DNA from: CAMAVH01 sp036500145 | GTDB taxonomy: Bacteria > Pseudomonadota > Alphaproteobacteria > SMXQ01 | Assembly (NCBI GenBank): GCA_036500145.1 | Contig: DASYCO010000078.1 | Coordinates: 19,017-83,016, forward strand | DNA: 64,000 bases | Direction of reading: 5' to 3' | In this document: one piece after another, positions 17,501 to 25,771 of the stretch | Numbering within the stretch: the stretch's first letter is position 1 | Layout of the letters: every line of letters starts with the position of its first letter | Notes under the pieces: model-generated | What the model was told of the DNA's origin: nothing | Databases searched by the model: none | Seen by the model: the letters and a program-made list of their open reading frames with translations, nothing else | Program-made: the position numbers and the translations under genes

Positions 17501-20041
17501 GTTCGTGTAGAGATGCAGCTCCACGAGGTCAGGATCGTGGCTGGCGAGGATGCCGGTCAGCAAGTTGTAGTGGAAGTAGGGGGCCAGGTAGGCGACGCGC
17601 AGGCGATGCCCGAAAGTCGCGGCGGGGCGGTCGCGCAGCGGTGCGCTGCCGCAGGCCATGCCATGGCGCAACCCCCATTGGCGCAGTTGCCGGGCCATCG
17701 AGCGGGGCTCGCCCGCGCCCGCCATGACGTCGAGGTAGAGGCCCGCGACGCTGATTTCGGTGTCGCGCGGAAAGGCTTCGGCCGCGGCTGCGGCGACCCG
17801 CCGGCATTCCTCGCTGTTGCTGCAGGCGGTCAGCCATTCCAGCAGCGTCACATAATGCTTTCTCCGCTGCGCGCTCGGGATCAGGCGGGGCAGGTCGCGC
17901 GAGCGGGCATGGCCCGTGGCCTGCAGGCGCAGAGCGAGGAAGCCCGCCTCGCGGTGGCCGGGCTCGCGGCGCAGCGCCGTGCCGACGTGGTGGGCGGCCT
18001 CGTTCCAGAGCACGGCTTTGTCGTCTTCGTCCGCGACATGCCCCTTCATGAACAGCAGCTTGCCGAGCAAGGCTTCCGCAGCGGACAGCATCACCGGCGG
18101 AAGTTTCATCTCGAGCGCACGCCGCGCCGTCGCGACGGCTTCGTCGTGGCGGCCGGCGTCGCCGAGAAATTCGGCCAGGCGCAGCCAGACCGCGGAGTTT
18201 GCGGGCTCTGCCTCGCAGGCCTTCTCCAAGGCGATCAGTGCTTCAGGCAGCCGGTCGTCGGCGACGAGGAGCCAGCCCAGCTGATGCAGGATGTCGGCCC
18301 GCTCCGGCGCCAGGCGATGGGCCTGCTGCAGGGCTTCCTCGGCTTCGGCGAGGCGTTCCTGGCGATGCCGCAGGTGGCCGAGGTTGCGCCAGCTCTCGGC
18401 GTCGTCCGGCACATGGGCGACCGCCAGTTCGGCATGGCGCTCCGCTTCGAACAGATTCCCTGCCGCCAGATGGATCGCGCTGGCGAGCGGCCGCAGGGAC
18501 ATTTCGCCCGGGGCGCGCTCCAGGAGAATCCGGCAGAGGTTGAGCGCGTCTTCCACGTCGCCGTATTCCATGGCCATGACGGCGGAATGGTGCAGCGCTT
18601 CGGTGTCGTGCGGCGCGAGGCGGCGGGCGCGCCGTCCCATCATGCGTGCGCTCCCCATGCGCCCCTTCTTGTGCATGGCGATGGAGAGCAGCGTCCATAG
18701 GATGCCGTTGCCGCGATCGCGACGCAGGAGGCGATGGAGATGCGGCCGTGCCTGGTCCGGCTGATTCTGGTCGAGCAGGGCCCGCGCCAGCAGCTGCCGG
18801 CCGGCGGCGAAGTCGGGGAGGCGGTCGAGCAGCATGCGCAGAAGCTGCTCGGCTTCGGCGGCGCGCTTCATGCGCAGCAGGATGCGGCATTGCTCGAGGA
18901 GCGCTGGGCTGAACAGGGGATCGCATTTCAGGGCCGTGGCGAAGTGGCTCTCCGCTTCCTCGTGTTCGTCGAGGTGCGTCAGGCCGTGCAGGTACCAGCC
19001 CTCGGCCCAGTTCGGCCAGAGCTTGACGATCTCGCCGCTGATTTCGCGCGCCTGCGTCGTGGCGCCGGCTTCGCGGCAGAGGATGCCGTGGGCGAGGGTC
19101 AGCGTCTGGTCGCCCGGCCTTTGACGCAGGCCGTCTTCGATCAAGGCCTGCGCTTCTGCCAGGCGGCCGGTCTTGCTCAGCGCGATGGCGAAGCGGCGGC
19201 GGGTCGTCGGGTTGTCAGGCTCAGCCGCATAGGCCCGCCCGAGCCAGCCGATGGCAGGCTTGTGGTCGCCCTTTTCCGTCAGCAGGTAACCGACCTGCGC
19301 CAAGCGGTGCGGCAAGGGGCTTTGGCGCGCCGCGGCTTCGGCGATGTGCAGGGCGTCGTCCAGCCGTCCGGCGCCGGCGAGCGTCCAGGCCAGGGTGACG
19401 GCGGCTTCCTCCAAGCGAGGATTTAGCCGCAGCGCGGCGCGCAGGTGCGTCTCGGCATCGGCGAGGTCGCCGCGCCGTTCCAGGACATGGCCCAGATACC
19501 AGTGCGCCGTGGCATGGTGGGGATCGCGGCGGAGCGCTTCGGCCAGCATCGCCGCCGCCGCGTCCTGCCGTCCGGCTTCCCATTGCATCCACCCGAGGGT
19601 GACGGCCGTGTCGGCCAATGCCGGGGCGGCTTCGTTGGCGCGTTCGGCATGGCGCAAGGCCGCCTCGATGTCGGCGTCGGCGTAGGCCTTCCAGGCCAGC
19701 GCCGAGGATGCAGCCGCAGATCCTCCGTCGAAGGCCAGCGCCACTTCGTAGAGGGTGGCGGCGAACGCGGGCTGTCCCGCGGCTTCTGCCTGACGGGCCA
19801 GCGTGCAGAGCCGGTCGGCCGCGCGAGCGGCAGGGTAGACCGCCTTGCGCAGGCGGTAGTCCGGCAGGAGCTCGTCGCGCGAACATGTCAGAAAGGCGGA
19901 AAGGTCGCCGGTCGCGATCAGCCGGAGGACGGGCGGGGCGCCGGCGGGATCGTGGCTGATCAGATCGCGAAGCGCGTTCCACTGTCCGGCCGTGACGGCG
20001 GAGACGAGTGGCTCCTCGCCCTTAATATTCACAATGGTCAT
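14543..20041 (-). CDS. Multi-module TPR / GT41-like / GT2 / GT4-like glycosyltransferase
   Basis: This is an 1,832-residue protein (ATG ending at 20041; a GTG ending at 20065 would add eight residues and neither has a strong ribosome site). Residues about 40-790 are tandem TPR helices. Residues about 813-1165 resemble the catalytic half of O-GlcNAc transferase-like GT41 enzymes (RVAYLAPYFHYNLL, SFPSNGGLCLLDSLWMGTP). Residues about 1200-1445 are a GT2 domain (VSVVVILFNQAGLS, VDNASHDETGALL, LFLNSDAYLHR, YYEDTDFCFRARRAG). Residues about 1465-1825 resemble a GT4 domain (LLFVGALHPNTPNEDSLLWL, AGVPAKVIEAACAGLPV). There is no signal peptide, so it is cytoplasmic. TPR + GT41 enzymes often glycosylate proteins; the extra modules suggest sequential sugar addition. 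Confidence 0.88.
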   Translation of the reverse strand: MTIVNIKGEEPLVSAVTAGQWNALRDLISHDPAGAPPVLRLIATGDLSAFLTCSRDELLPDYRLRKAVYPAARAADRLCTLARQAEAAGQPAFAATLYEVALAFDGGSAAASSALAWKAYADADIEAALRHAERANEAAPALADTAVTLGWMQWEAGRQDAAAAMLAEALRRDPHHATAHWYLGHVLERRGDLADAETHLRAALRLNPRLEEAAVTLAWTLAGAGRLDDALHIAEAAARQSPLPHRLAQVGYLLTEKGDHKPAIGWLGRAYAAEPDNPTTRRRFAIALSKTGRLAEAQALIEDGLRQRPGDQTLTLAHGILCREAGATTQAREISGEIVKLWPNWAEGWYLHGLTHLDEHEEAESHFATALKCDPLFSPALLEQCRILLRMKRAAEAEQLLRMLLDRLPDFAAGRQLLARALLDQNQPDQARPHLHRLLRRDRGNGILWTLLSIAMHKKGRMGSARMMGRRARRLAPHDTEALHHSAVMAMEYGDVEDALNLCRILLERAPGEMSLRPLASAIHLAAGNLFEAERHAELAVAHVPDDAESWRNLGHLRHRQERLAEAEEALQQAHRLAPERADILHQLGWLLVADDRLPEALIALEKACEAEPANSAVWLRLAEFLGDAGRHDEAVATARRALEMKLPPVMLSAAEALLGKLLFMKGHVADEDDKAVLWNEAAHHVGTALRREPGHREAGFLALRLQATGHARSRDLPRLIPSAQRRKHYVTLLEWLTACSNSEECRRVAAAAAEAFPRDTEISVAGLYLDVMAGAGEPRSMARQLRQWGLRHGMACGSAPLRDRPAATFGHRLRVAYLAPYFHYNLLTGILASHDPDLVELHLYTNDASFLSREIRSRVTLHHLGETDLATSCAANGIDVVVDTVGLHPFHGQADILRALRRRVAPIQCGWLGGWGNGAGLFDLLITDDVAIPAGNEDAYQEALLRLDGGQWSWTPPATAPAVTKLPALAQGHVTFGCDVRGLRLSLHCLETWAGLLAAIPGARLELMGRQVRDWEFRTRFAAILVHHGVDPDRVGYRYHRAYGDHLQFFQQIDISLDSFPSNGGLCLLDSLWMGTPVVTLAGKGLAAERQGASILTSAGCAAWIAEDAAGYVAIAKRLAADLGKLNGVRQGLRQQLSASPLLQPQRIAAALEQAWMRMRSEAQAINTAPDAKARSRLLARRAITSWLDRDIRLSLPSSDKPDVSVVVILFNQAGLSRETLTALADQQGVAFETIIVDNASHDETGALLGRVDGATILRNEENVGFLLAARQGAALARGRYVLFLNSDAYLHRDALAAAVRRIDSDPGIGIIGGRIVLTDGTLQEAGGIALKDGGTLGYGRGESPYAPQFQFLRDADFTSGAFFLVRHSLWLALDGFDATLAPAYYEDTDFCFRARRAGFRVVYDPAVVVSHLEWGSAASAEAAIAMINRNKALFLQRHHEKLSQRSLPVDFAPLRDRWAATPRPRLLVIDDAVPHQAGGAGLPRAQLMMRAIAGHHVTFFPLWGVDGEWSEVYQAVPPETEVILGEGVGALERFLERRRGLYDTLLVSRPTNMAIVDRIRTRRPALFLGMRIIYDAEAIFALREIVQAEVRGAPMPRAEAQRRIDAEIDLARRADCVLAVSEREGRLFRELGVRDVRILCHSATAQRTSPSHGQRQGLLFVGALHPNTPNEDSLLWLAEEILPRLNRKLGQAVPLAIVGECRSNRVAELASDQIELVGRIDDLAPFYDRARLFVAPTRFAAGVPAKVIEAACAGLPVVATQLLLDQLGWQAGKQAMGAQDAEGFAEAIAALYRDAALWQRVQAAALEQAETQFSPKTFSRVLNDALTGAA

Positions 20042-20148
20042 TACTGACGTTCGCCATTTCCGCACATACCGACATTCTCATTCTTGTATGCGAACGGCGT
20101 CGGCCCATCCAGGGGCTGCATAAGGATAGCCGCTAACTCGGATATTGA

Positions 20149-20168
20149 CCCAGAGTTCTCAATCTGGG
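20149..20168. promoter_or_regulatory. Inverted repeat upstream of the TPR/barrel gene
   Basis: A 6-bp dyad, CCCAGA and TCTGGG separated by 8 bases, lies in the AT-richer divergent region between the giant glycosyltransferase and the outer-membrane protein gene. It is followed by a TATTAT hexamer (20172-20177) that could be a -10 box. TTGACC at 20145-20150 is too far from it (21 bases) for a normal -35. This is a possible operator only. Confidence 0.3.
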
Positions 20169-20251
20169 ACATATTATGTTAACGATTGCAGTTGAAAGTG
20201 AACCGGGGGGCTCACCGCTCCCCGTCAGCTTGCGTTAGAAGGGGATTCGGT

Positions 20252-21631
20252 ATGTTGCGTTCTCAGCTGAAGGCCACGGCAATTGCAGTGGCCCTTGGTG
20301 GTTGCTGCGTTTATGGGACCACCGCTTCGGCTCAGCAGCCGACTCCGAACACCGCCGCCGAAATCAATCAGACATTCCAGGAAGTGCTGCGCAACCCCGG
20401 CAATCTGCAGGCCGGGCGAAACTATGCGCGCAGCCTGATCGCAGCCGGCAATTACGAAGGCGGCATCGCCGCCCTGGAAGGCATGCTGGCCGATCCGGCC
20501 GCCGACCCTTCGCTCCGCGTCGAATTGGCCGTGCTCTACTATCGCCTGGGGTCCTATGCCGCCGCCGAGAGCTACCTGCGCACGGCGCTTGCCGACCAGC
20601 GCCTGCCGGCGAACGTCCGCACCGACGCCCAGAACCTGCTGGCCGACGTCGAGCGCCGCAACGCGCCGGGCGGACACCTGACCGGCAACCTGTCCATCGG
20701 CGGGCGCTTCCAGAGCAACCCGACTGCCGCCGCCGATTCCAACATCCTCGCGAACGGCGCCAGCGTCCCCTTACCGGACGCGTCGCGCCGCAACAGCGCC
20801 TTCGACGCCTTCCTGACCGGCAACGCCGTCCACGAATGGGACCTCAACACGCAGAACAGCGCGACGCTGGTCACGACCGGCAACCTGTTCGCCAACCATT
20901 ACGAGGGCGCGGCGGACTATAACAGCACGTCGCCCAAGACCGATCCGCAGGACCTGGCCGCCCTCAACGTCACTTCGGGCATCCGTTTCAAGCCGGATCC
21001 TGTGGGCCTCTCGGGCCTCACCACGCGTCCCTATCTCGCCGCGTCCGAGCTGCTGCTCGACGGCAACCAGTACATGGGCGCCCTGGGTGGCGGCGTCGAC
21101 GCCGACTACCTGTTCAACGACGGCGGGACCTTGGTGGGCGCCACCTACGACATCCGCCGCACCATGTACGCCGAGCGGGCCGACATCACGGATTCAAACG
21201 AGCAGAGCGGTTACGACCAGTTCCTACAGCTGCGCGCGATGCAGGAAGTCGGCGTCCGCAAGACCGTGACCGCGAACGTGACGCTGCGCGACCATTCGAC
21301 GGATCGCGAGGCCTTCGACTATCAGAGCGTCGACGTTCGGCTGATCTTCGGCACCTACTACACCGACCCGTTTGGCTGGGACCAGCGCTCCTGGGCCACC
21401 AGCCTCTATGCCGGCCCGACGTTCCGCCGCTATGGCGGCGCCGATCCGTCGGTGACGGCCGCAACGACCCGCGAAGACACGGAATGGCGCATCGGCGTTT
21501 CCCAGTTCTTCCCGGTGGCCGAGGATCTCGGGCTGCAACTCGTCGCCGAATACACGTCGGCGGATTCGAACCTTCCGAACTACACCTATGACAACGCGTC
21601 TGTGCTGGCCAGCGTCGTCTGGAACTTCTGA
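20252..21631 (+). CDS. Outer-membrane protein with N-terminal TPR and C-terminal beta-barrel (Slam-like layout)
   Basis: The 459-residue protein starts at ATG 20252, with AGAAGGGG 8 bases upstream. A signal peptide (LKATAIAVALGGCCVYG, cut near ASA) is followed by two or three TPR-like repeats (residues about 35-150: NLQAGRNYARSLIAAGNYEG, LAVLYYRLGSYAAAESYL). The rest alternates polar and hydrophobic residues as in a transmembrane barrel and ends in VLASVVWNF with a terminal phenylalanine. The layout resembles surface lipoprotein assembly modulators (DUF560) and BcsC-type export porins, but at low similarity. It is followed 57 bp later by a FecR-domain gene. Confidence 0.75.
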   Translation: MLRSQLKATAIAVALGGCCVYGTTASAQQPTPNTAAEINQTFQEVLRNPGNLQAGRNYARSLIAAGNYEGGIAALEGMLADPAADPSLRVELAVLYYRLGSYAAAESYLRTALADQRLPANVRTDAQNLLADVERRNAPGGHLTGNLSIGGRFQSNPTAAADSNILANGASVPLPDASRRNSAFDAFLTGNAVHEWDLNTQNSATLVTTGNLFANHYEGAADYNSTSPKTDPQDLAALNVTSGIRFKPDPVGLSGLTTRPYLAASELLLDGNQYMGALGGGVDADYLFNDGGTLVGATYDIRRTMYAERADITDSNEQSGYDQFLQLRAMQEVGVRKTVTANVTLRDHSTDREAFDYQSVDVRLIFGTYYTDPFGWDQRSWATSLYAGPTFRRYGGADPSVTAATTREDTEWRIGVSQFFPVAEDLGLQLVAEYTSADSNLPNYTYDNASVLASVVWNF

Positions 21632-21688
21632 CACGCGAAAGACGGTCGCCCAGGGTACTGGTCTGGCATCAAACGGAGTAAATGGATT

Positions 21689-22576
21689 ATGACACCGGCA
21701 GATTCGAAGGATTGGTGGTTGGCGGCTGCGGCGCTGAGTTCGGCCGTGAGCTCCACGGCCCTGGCGGCCGACGTTCCGCAGGCCGGCGTGGTGACCGCCG
21801 CCATCGCGTCCACCCGCAACGCGGCCGGCGCCTCCAACGGCACCAGCGTGGTGCTGGGCGACCAGGTGCATCCTGGTGAACGCTTCGTGACCGGGCCCCA
21901 GGGCCTGACGCATATCCTGTTCCTCGATCAGTCGTCGGTCACTCTGGGCCCCGACACGAGCCTGACGCTCGACGCCTTCAGCCACGACAGCGCGACGAAG
22001 ACCGGCAAGATCGCGATGACGTTGGAGCAGGGAACTGTGCGCGTCGTCGGCGGCCTGAACAGCAAGGCCAACCCGACCGAGATCAAGACTGCCAGCGCCC
22101 TGGTCAGCATCCAGGGCGGCATCACCATGGTCGAACATGAAGGCGGGAAGACGAGCGGCGTTTTCCTGTTCGGCGAGCGGATGCGGATGACCGCCCCTTC
22201 AGGCAATACGGAGACCGTCACTCGCGCTGGTTTCGGCGTGACCGCGGACCTTAACGGGCTCTCTGATCCGCAGCGCGCGCCGACAAACGATTTAAATCAG
22301 ATGTTGTCGAGGCTGGAAGCTCCCAGCGGCAATGGGAATACTCAGCCTTCGGGCGCGCCGCCGGGCCAGCTGCTTTCGACGCAGGACCGTCCGGCGGGCG
22401 GCGAGTCGCCGTCCGCGAGCTTGTCGCCTGATCGCCTGAGCGATTCATCGTCGCCCCTGGTCGGCCCTGCCATGTCGAACAATCGCCCCGACAGCATCAC
22501 CCCGAACAATCCGTCCAATACGACCTTGACCCTCCAGGCGTTGCTGGGCGCCAATCAGCCACAGAACCAGTCGTAA
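21689..22576 (+). CDS. FecR-domain periplasmic protein
   Basis: The 295-residue protein has a short N-terminal hydrophobic export segment (LAAAALSSAVSSTALA) and a FecR domain at residues about 45-165: VLGDQVHPGERFVTGPQGLT, LFLDQSSVTLGPDTSLTLD, GTVRVVGGLNSKANP and IKTASALVSIQGG. The C-terminal 90 residues are a low-complexity Ser/Pro/Asn-rich tail. There is no sigma factor nearby, so it is not a FecI/FecR pair; this stand-alone form is common next to TPR outer-membrane proteins. GGAG at 21675-21678 supports the ATG at 21689. Role unknown; likely an envelope partner of the barrel gene upstream. Confidence 0.82.
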   Translation: MTPADSKDWWLAAAALSSAVSSTALAADVPQAGVVTAAIASTRNAAGASNGTSVVLGDQVHPGERFVTGPQGLTHILFLDQSSVTLGPDTSLTLDAFSHDSATKTGKIAMTLEQGTVRVVGGLNSKANPTEIKTASALVSIQGGITMVEHEGGKTSGVFLFGERMRMTAPSGNTETVTRAGFGVTADLNGLSDPQRAPTNDLNQMLSRLEAPSGNGNTQPSGAPPGQLLSTQDRPAGGESPSASLSPDRLSDSSSPLVGPAMSNNRPDSITPNNPSNTTLTLQALLGANQPQNQS

Positions 22577-22586
22577 AGGGTTTCGC

Positions 22587-23627
22587 TTGCACATCCTTCT
22601 GTGCTTCGCGCATCCCCACCTGCCTGACATACGGGGTGGGCTGCAGACGAGCACGGACGAGCTGTGCCAGGTGCTGCAGGAAAAGGGCGTCGAGGTCACT
22701 GTCCTCTGCGGCAGCCTGCCGGAAGACGGCGATCGGCCCGCCAGCCGGGACATGTCCCTCGGCTATCCCGTCATCAGGGCCGTCGATCCGGTCGCGGCCC
22801 TCCCGCTGGTCGCCGCCGCCGCGTCCCCTTCGGTCATCCTGGTCCAGAGTAGCCGCCGCATCGCGCCGCTGCTGAAGGCGGCTTACGGGACCGGCTTTCC
22901 GGTCGCGGCTTATTTCCACGACGTCGAGCAGCATGACGTCCACGGCATCCTGGTGCCGGACCCGAGAATCCTCTACTTCGCCAATTCGCGCTTCACCGCC
23001 GACCGCTGGAAGGCGCTCTACGGGCTCGACTGCCACGTGCTGCAGCCCATGGTGCTGCCGGGAAAGTACCTGGCGCGGCGCACCGGCGACCGGGTGCTTT
23101 TCGTCAATCCGGTGCCGATCAAGGGCATCGAGCGCCTGGGCGCGTTGGCGATGGCCAATCCGGACATTCCCTTCCTGGTGGCCGACAACTGGATCCTGGA
23201 GAAGGTCTGGCGCGCCTGGGTGAAGCAGCGCTTCGGCGGCCTGCGGAACATCGAGTGGCGGCCGGCGACCGACGACGTGCGCGGCCTGTACGGAGATGCC
23301 CGCCTGCTGCTGATGCCCAGCGTCTGGGAAGAGGCCTACGGGCGCACCGCGACCGAAGCGCAGCTTAACGGCCTGCCGGTGCTCGCCAGCCGCCGCGGCG
23401 CGCTTCCCGACACGGTCGGCGCGGGCGGGCTCGTCGTCGACCTGCACGCCCCGGACGAGACCTGGACGGCGGCGCTGCGCAAGCTCTACTTCGACGTCGT
23501 GGCCTGGAACGAGATGTCCGAAGCCGCCCTGGCCCATTCCCGCATGCAGGTCTATGCCGCCAACAACGGCGTCGACGACGCCCTCGCCCTGCTGGCCATG
23601 CACAGCGCCGCGGAACATCCGCGCTGA
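22587..23627 (+). CDS. GT4-family glycosyltransferase
   Basis: The 346-residue protein begins at a TTG at 22587 with AAAGGG 6 bases upstream; no ATG fits the N-terminal strand HILLCFAHPHLPDIRGG. It has a GT-B fold: an N-terminal domain with GGLQTSTDELCQVLQEKG and a C-terminal nucleotide-sugar domain with VLFVNPVPIKGIERL, RLLLMPSVWEEAYGRTATEA (the E-x7-E region) and GLPVLASRRGALPDTVG. It lies 10 bp after the FecR gene and abuts the convergent FkbH-like gene. It probably adds a sugar to the same glycan as the giant enzyme; donor unknown. Confidence 0.88.
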   Translation: MHILLCFAHPHLPDIRGGLQTSTDELCQVLQEKGVEVTVLCGSLPEDGDRPASRDMSLGYPVIRAVDPVAALPLVAAAASPSVILVQSSRRIAPLLKAAYGTGFPVAAYFHDVEQHDVHGILVPDPRILYFANSRFTADRWKALYGLDCHVLQPMVLPGKYLARRTGDRVLFVNPVPIKGIERLGALAMANPDIPFLVADNWILEKVWRAWVKQRFGGLRNIEWRPATDDVRGLYGDARLLLMPSVWEEAYGRTATEAQLNGLPVLASRRGALPDTVGAGGLVVDLHAPDETWTAALRKLYFDVVAWNEMSEAALAHSRMQVYAANNGVDDALALLAMHSAAEHPR

Positions 23628-23631
23628 CGGC

Positions 23632-25260
23632 TCAGGCCGTCGTCACCGAAAACAACGCAAGATCGTCGGCGTGATCGGCCCGAAAGGCGTCGCCATCGAA
23701 GCGCCAGCCTGATGCGTCTTCGATGAAGGCCGCGTCGGCAAGAAAGCGCTGTGCCGGCTCGTTGCGCGCCGTCGCCCGCACGACGAAGCGCGAGGGCGCT
23801 GCGGCCTGAGCGGCGAGCCAGGCGAGGAAGGCATATTCCACCCGCCGCTCGAGGACGCGGCAGGACATCACCAGCGAGCGGACCCGGCCGCCGGCTTCGA
23901 GCAGGCAGGCGAGCACCTCGCCATGGCTGCCGCTGCGGTCGTCCAGCCGGGCCGACAGGAGCCGGCCGCCGCCGGCGAGGATGGCGGCGAGCTGCTCGTC
24001 GTCGAGGCGTTCGCCGTTGATGTTGAACTGGGTGGTCTTGTTGATGAGCTGCAGCGGACGCTGGCGGTCGCCGTTCGAGCGGTCGCTGACGGTCAGGCGC
24101 ATGTCGAGGCCGGCCAGGAAGTCGCGCAGGTTCGCGGTGCCGGCGGGCGGCAGGGTTTCCAGCCGGCGGCGGTAGAGCGCGGTGCGCTCCGCGTCTTCCT
24201 CGGTGGTGGCGGGGCGGTCGAACAGGCCGGCGAGGCGTTCGACGAAGGCAGGCAGCTCGTCTTCCCCCTTGGGGAAGGCGACGCATGTGACCTGCGGCAA
24301 GGCGGCCGCGACCTCGGCCAGCTCGACCGGGTTGTCGTCGACGAAGACGAAGGAGTCCAAGCCAAGGTCGAGGTCGGCGGCCAGGCCGCTGAGCTGGTCG
24401 GACTTGCGCCCGTAGCCGGTGCGGATAGCGACGAAGTCCGCCGCGCTGACCTGCATCCGGCGGCTGTCCAGCGCCGCCCGCACCATGTCGTCGTCGTTGC
24501 GGCTCACCACGGCGAGCAGGATGCCGGCCGCCTGCAGGCGCAGCATCAGCGTCTGGTAGATGAAATGGCGAAAGCCCCGGCCTTCCGGTTCGGCGCTGAC
24601 CGCATCGGGGCCGTCTTCGCCGACCAGCCCGGCCCACAGGCTGTCGTCGGCGTCGGTGACGAGCACCTTGAAGGCCGATGGCGGCGGGGCCAGCAGGAGT
24701 TCGGCAAGCGCCTCGCCGGCGGCAGGCAGAGCGCTGCCGCCGATGGGGCAGCCATTGGCGAGGTAGCTGGCCATGGAGAAGCAGGCCGGATCGAGCGTCC
24801 GCGCGCCGGCCCGGGCGGCGAGGGCGGCGATCTCGGCGGCGAGCTGGCGGGACGCGTCGGCGCCGGCCAGCGGCGGCGGGATGGGGGCGGGGAGATAGGC
24901 CAGCCTGGCGGACGGCCGGCGCGCGAGGGCTTCGGCGACCCGTTCGGCGCCGGCGAGCAGCGCGTCGTGGCCGGCGGCGGCGGCTGCCAGTCCGGATCGC
25001 CAGTCGCACTCCGGCACGAAGTCCCACGGCAGGAGCAGGATGATTTCGGCCACGCCGGCTTCGGGCGCAGTCAGAAGATGTTGCATCAGCGTGCCGAACG
25101 GCAGCGTCCGCGATTGCAGCGCCACGCCGCGGGCAGCCGCCTCGGCGCGCAGGTGAAGCTCCAGCAGGTCGGCCGTCCCGGACATGGCGAGCCGGGCCGG
25201 CAACGCATTGTCGCCCTTGAACCCGGCGAGCAGGCGCTTGGCCTGGAGCAGCGTCATCAT
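23632..25260 (-). CDS. FkbH-like HAD-IIIC family protein
   Basis: The 542-residue protein matches FkbH-like enzymes. It has an N-terminal alpha/beta region, a HAD phosphatase core with DxD (VLVTDADDSLWAGLVGEDG; Asp203 and Asp205), AVVSRNDDDMVRAAL, SFVFVDDNPVELAEV, and a C-terminal GNAT-like domain (NKTTQFNINGERL, MSCRVLERRVEYAFL). FkbH proteins load a glyceryl group from 1,3-bisphosphoglycerate onto an acyl carrier protein; relatives occur in sugar-modification loci. The ACP gene lies 61 bp upstream on the same strand, so the pair probably makes an acyl-ACP used by the nearby acyltransferase. Substrate is inferred from the family only. Confidence 0.88.
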   Translation of the reverse strand: MMTLLQAKRLLAGFKGDNALPARLAMSGTADLLELHLRAEAAARGVALQSRTLPFGTLMQHLLTAPEAGVAEIILLLPWDFVPECDWRSGLAAAAAGHDALLAGAERVAEALARRPSARLAYLPAPIPPPLAGADASRQLAAEIAALAARAGARTLDPACFSMASYLANGCPIGGSALPAAGEALAELLLAPPPSAFKVLVTDADDSLWAGLVGEDGPDAVSAEPEGRGFRHFIYQTLMLRLQAAGILLAVVSRNDDDMVRAALDSRRMQVSAADFVAIRTGYGRKSDQLSGLAADLDLGLDSFVFVDDNPVELAEVAAALPQVTCVAFPKGEDELPAFVERLAGLFDRPATTEEDAERTALYRRRLETLPPAGTANLRDFLAGLDMRLTVSDRSNGDRQRPLQLINKTTQFNINGERLDDEQLAAILAGGGRLLSARLDDRSGSHGEVLACLLEAGGRVRSLVMSCRVLERRVEYAFLAWLAAQAAAPSRFVVRATARNEPAQRFLADAAFIEDASGWRFDGDAFRADHADDLALFSVTTA

Positions 25261-25321
25261 CGCAGCTGCGCCTGCCGGCGCCTGCTGCCGCTATTGCCGC
25301 AGACGCCGGACGGAGTTGCCG

Positions 25322-25561
25322 TCATACATTCTTCTCTTCGAGGAATTTCCGCACGGCCGCATAGGACGTCATGGCTTCCATGTCGGCGATGTCGAGCGTC
25401 AGCCCGAATTCGCCTTCGACGGCGGCGACCAGCGAGGTGTGTGCCAGGGAATCCCAGCGCGGCTCGGTCTTCTTGTCGACGGAGGCGACGTCGCGGGCGG
25501 CCTCGACGTCAAAGATGATGCGGAATATCTCTTCGAGGCGCTCGGCGGCTTCAGGCGACAT
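25322..25561 (-). CDS. Acyl carrier protein
   Basis: The 79-residue protein starts at the ATG ending at 25561 (MSPEAAERLEEIFRIIF). An upstream extension to 25663 is proline-rich and out of character. The phosphopantetheine attachment serine is in RWDSLAHTSL (Ser38). Helix 2 and 3 text (LVAAVEGEFGLTLDIADMEA; YAAVRKFLEE) fits the ACP fold. It is upstream of and co-oriented with the FkbH-like gene, which is the usual partnership for glyceryl- or other acyl-ACP formation. Confidence 0.92.
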   Translation of the reverse strand: MSPEAAERLEEIFRIIFDVEAARDVASVDKKTEPRWDSLAHTSLVAAVEGEFGLTLDIADMEAMTSYAAVRKFLEEKNV

Positions 25562-25664
25562 GGAAACGGAATCTCTGGCTGGAATGCTGGAAACGAGGGC
25601 CGGCAGCGGGAAACTGTCGAGAATCCGGCCTAAATCAGGCCAGCGTAGGGTGCTGGGACACAAT

Positions 25665-25703
25665 GATATCTTCCGATATCGGGGGGTGACAGATAAAACT
25701 GTC
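25665..25703. promoter_or_regulatory. Paired GATATC boxes and a short hairpin in the ACP/acyltransferase divergent region
   Basis: Two GATATC palindromes (25665-25670 and 25675-25680) are separated by four bases. They are followed by GACAG (25688-25692) and CTGTC (25699-25703) around the A/T loop ATAAAA. The divergent region has to hold promoters for both genes; whether these are operator or leader elements cannot be told. Confidence 0.3.
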
Positions 25704-25771
25704 GCATGGCCGCCGGCCTGCCGCTACGGGGCGCGCGGGCCGACGAAGCCGTGACCGCACTGGGATCCGTC

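Noticed and set aside
25562..25663. A 34-residue N-terminal extension of the acyl carrier protein.
   Set aside because: It is rich in proline and serine, unlike ACPs, and the ATG ending at 25561 gives a normal 79-residue protein.
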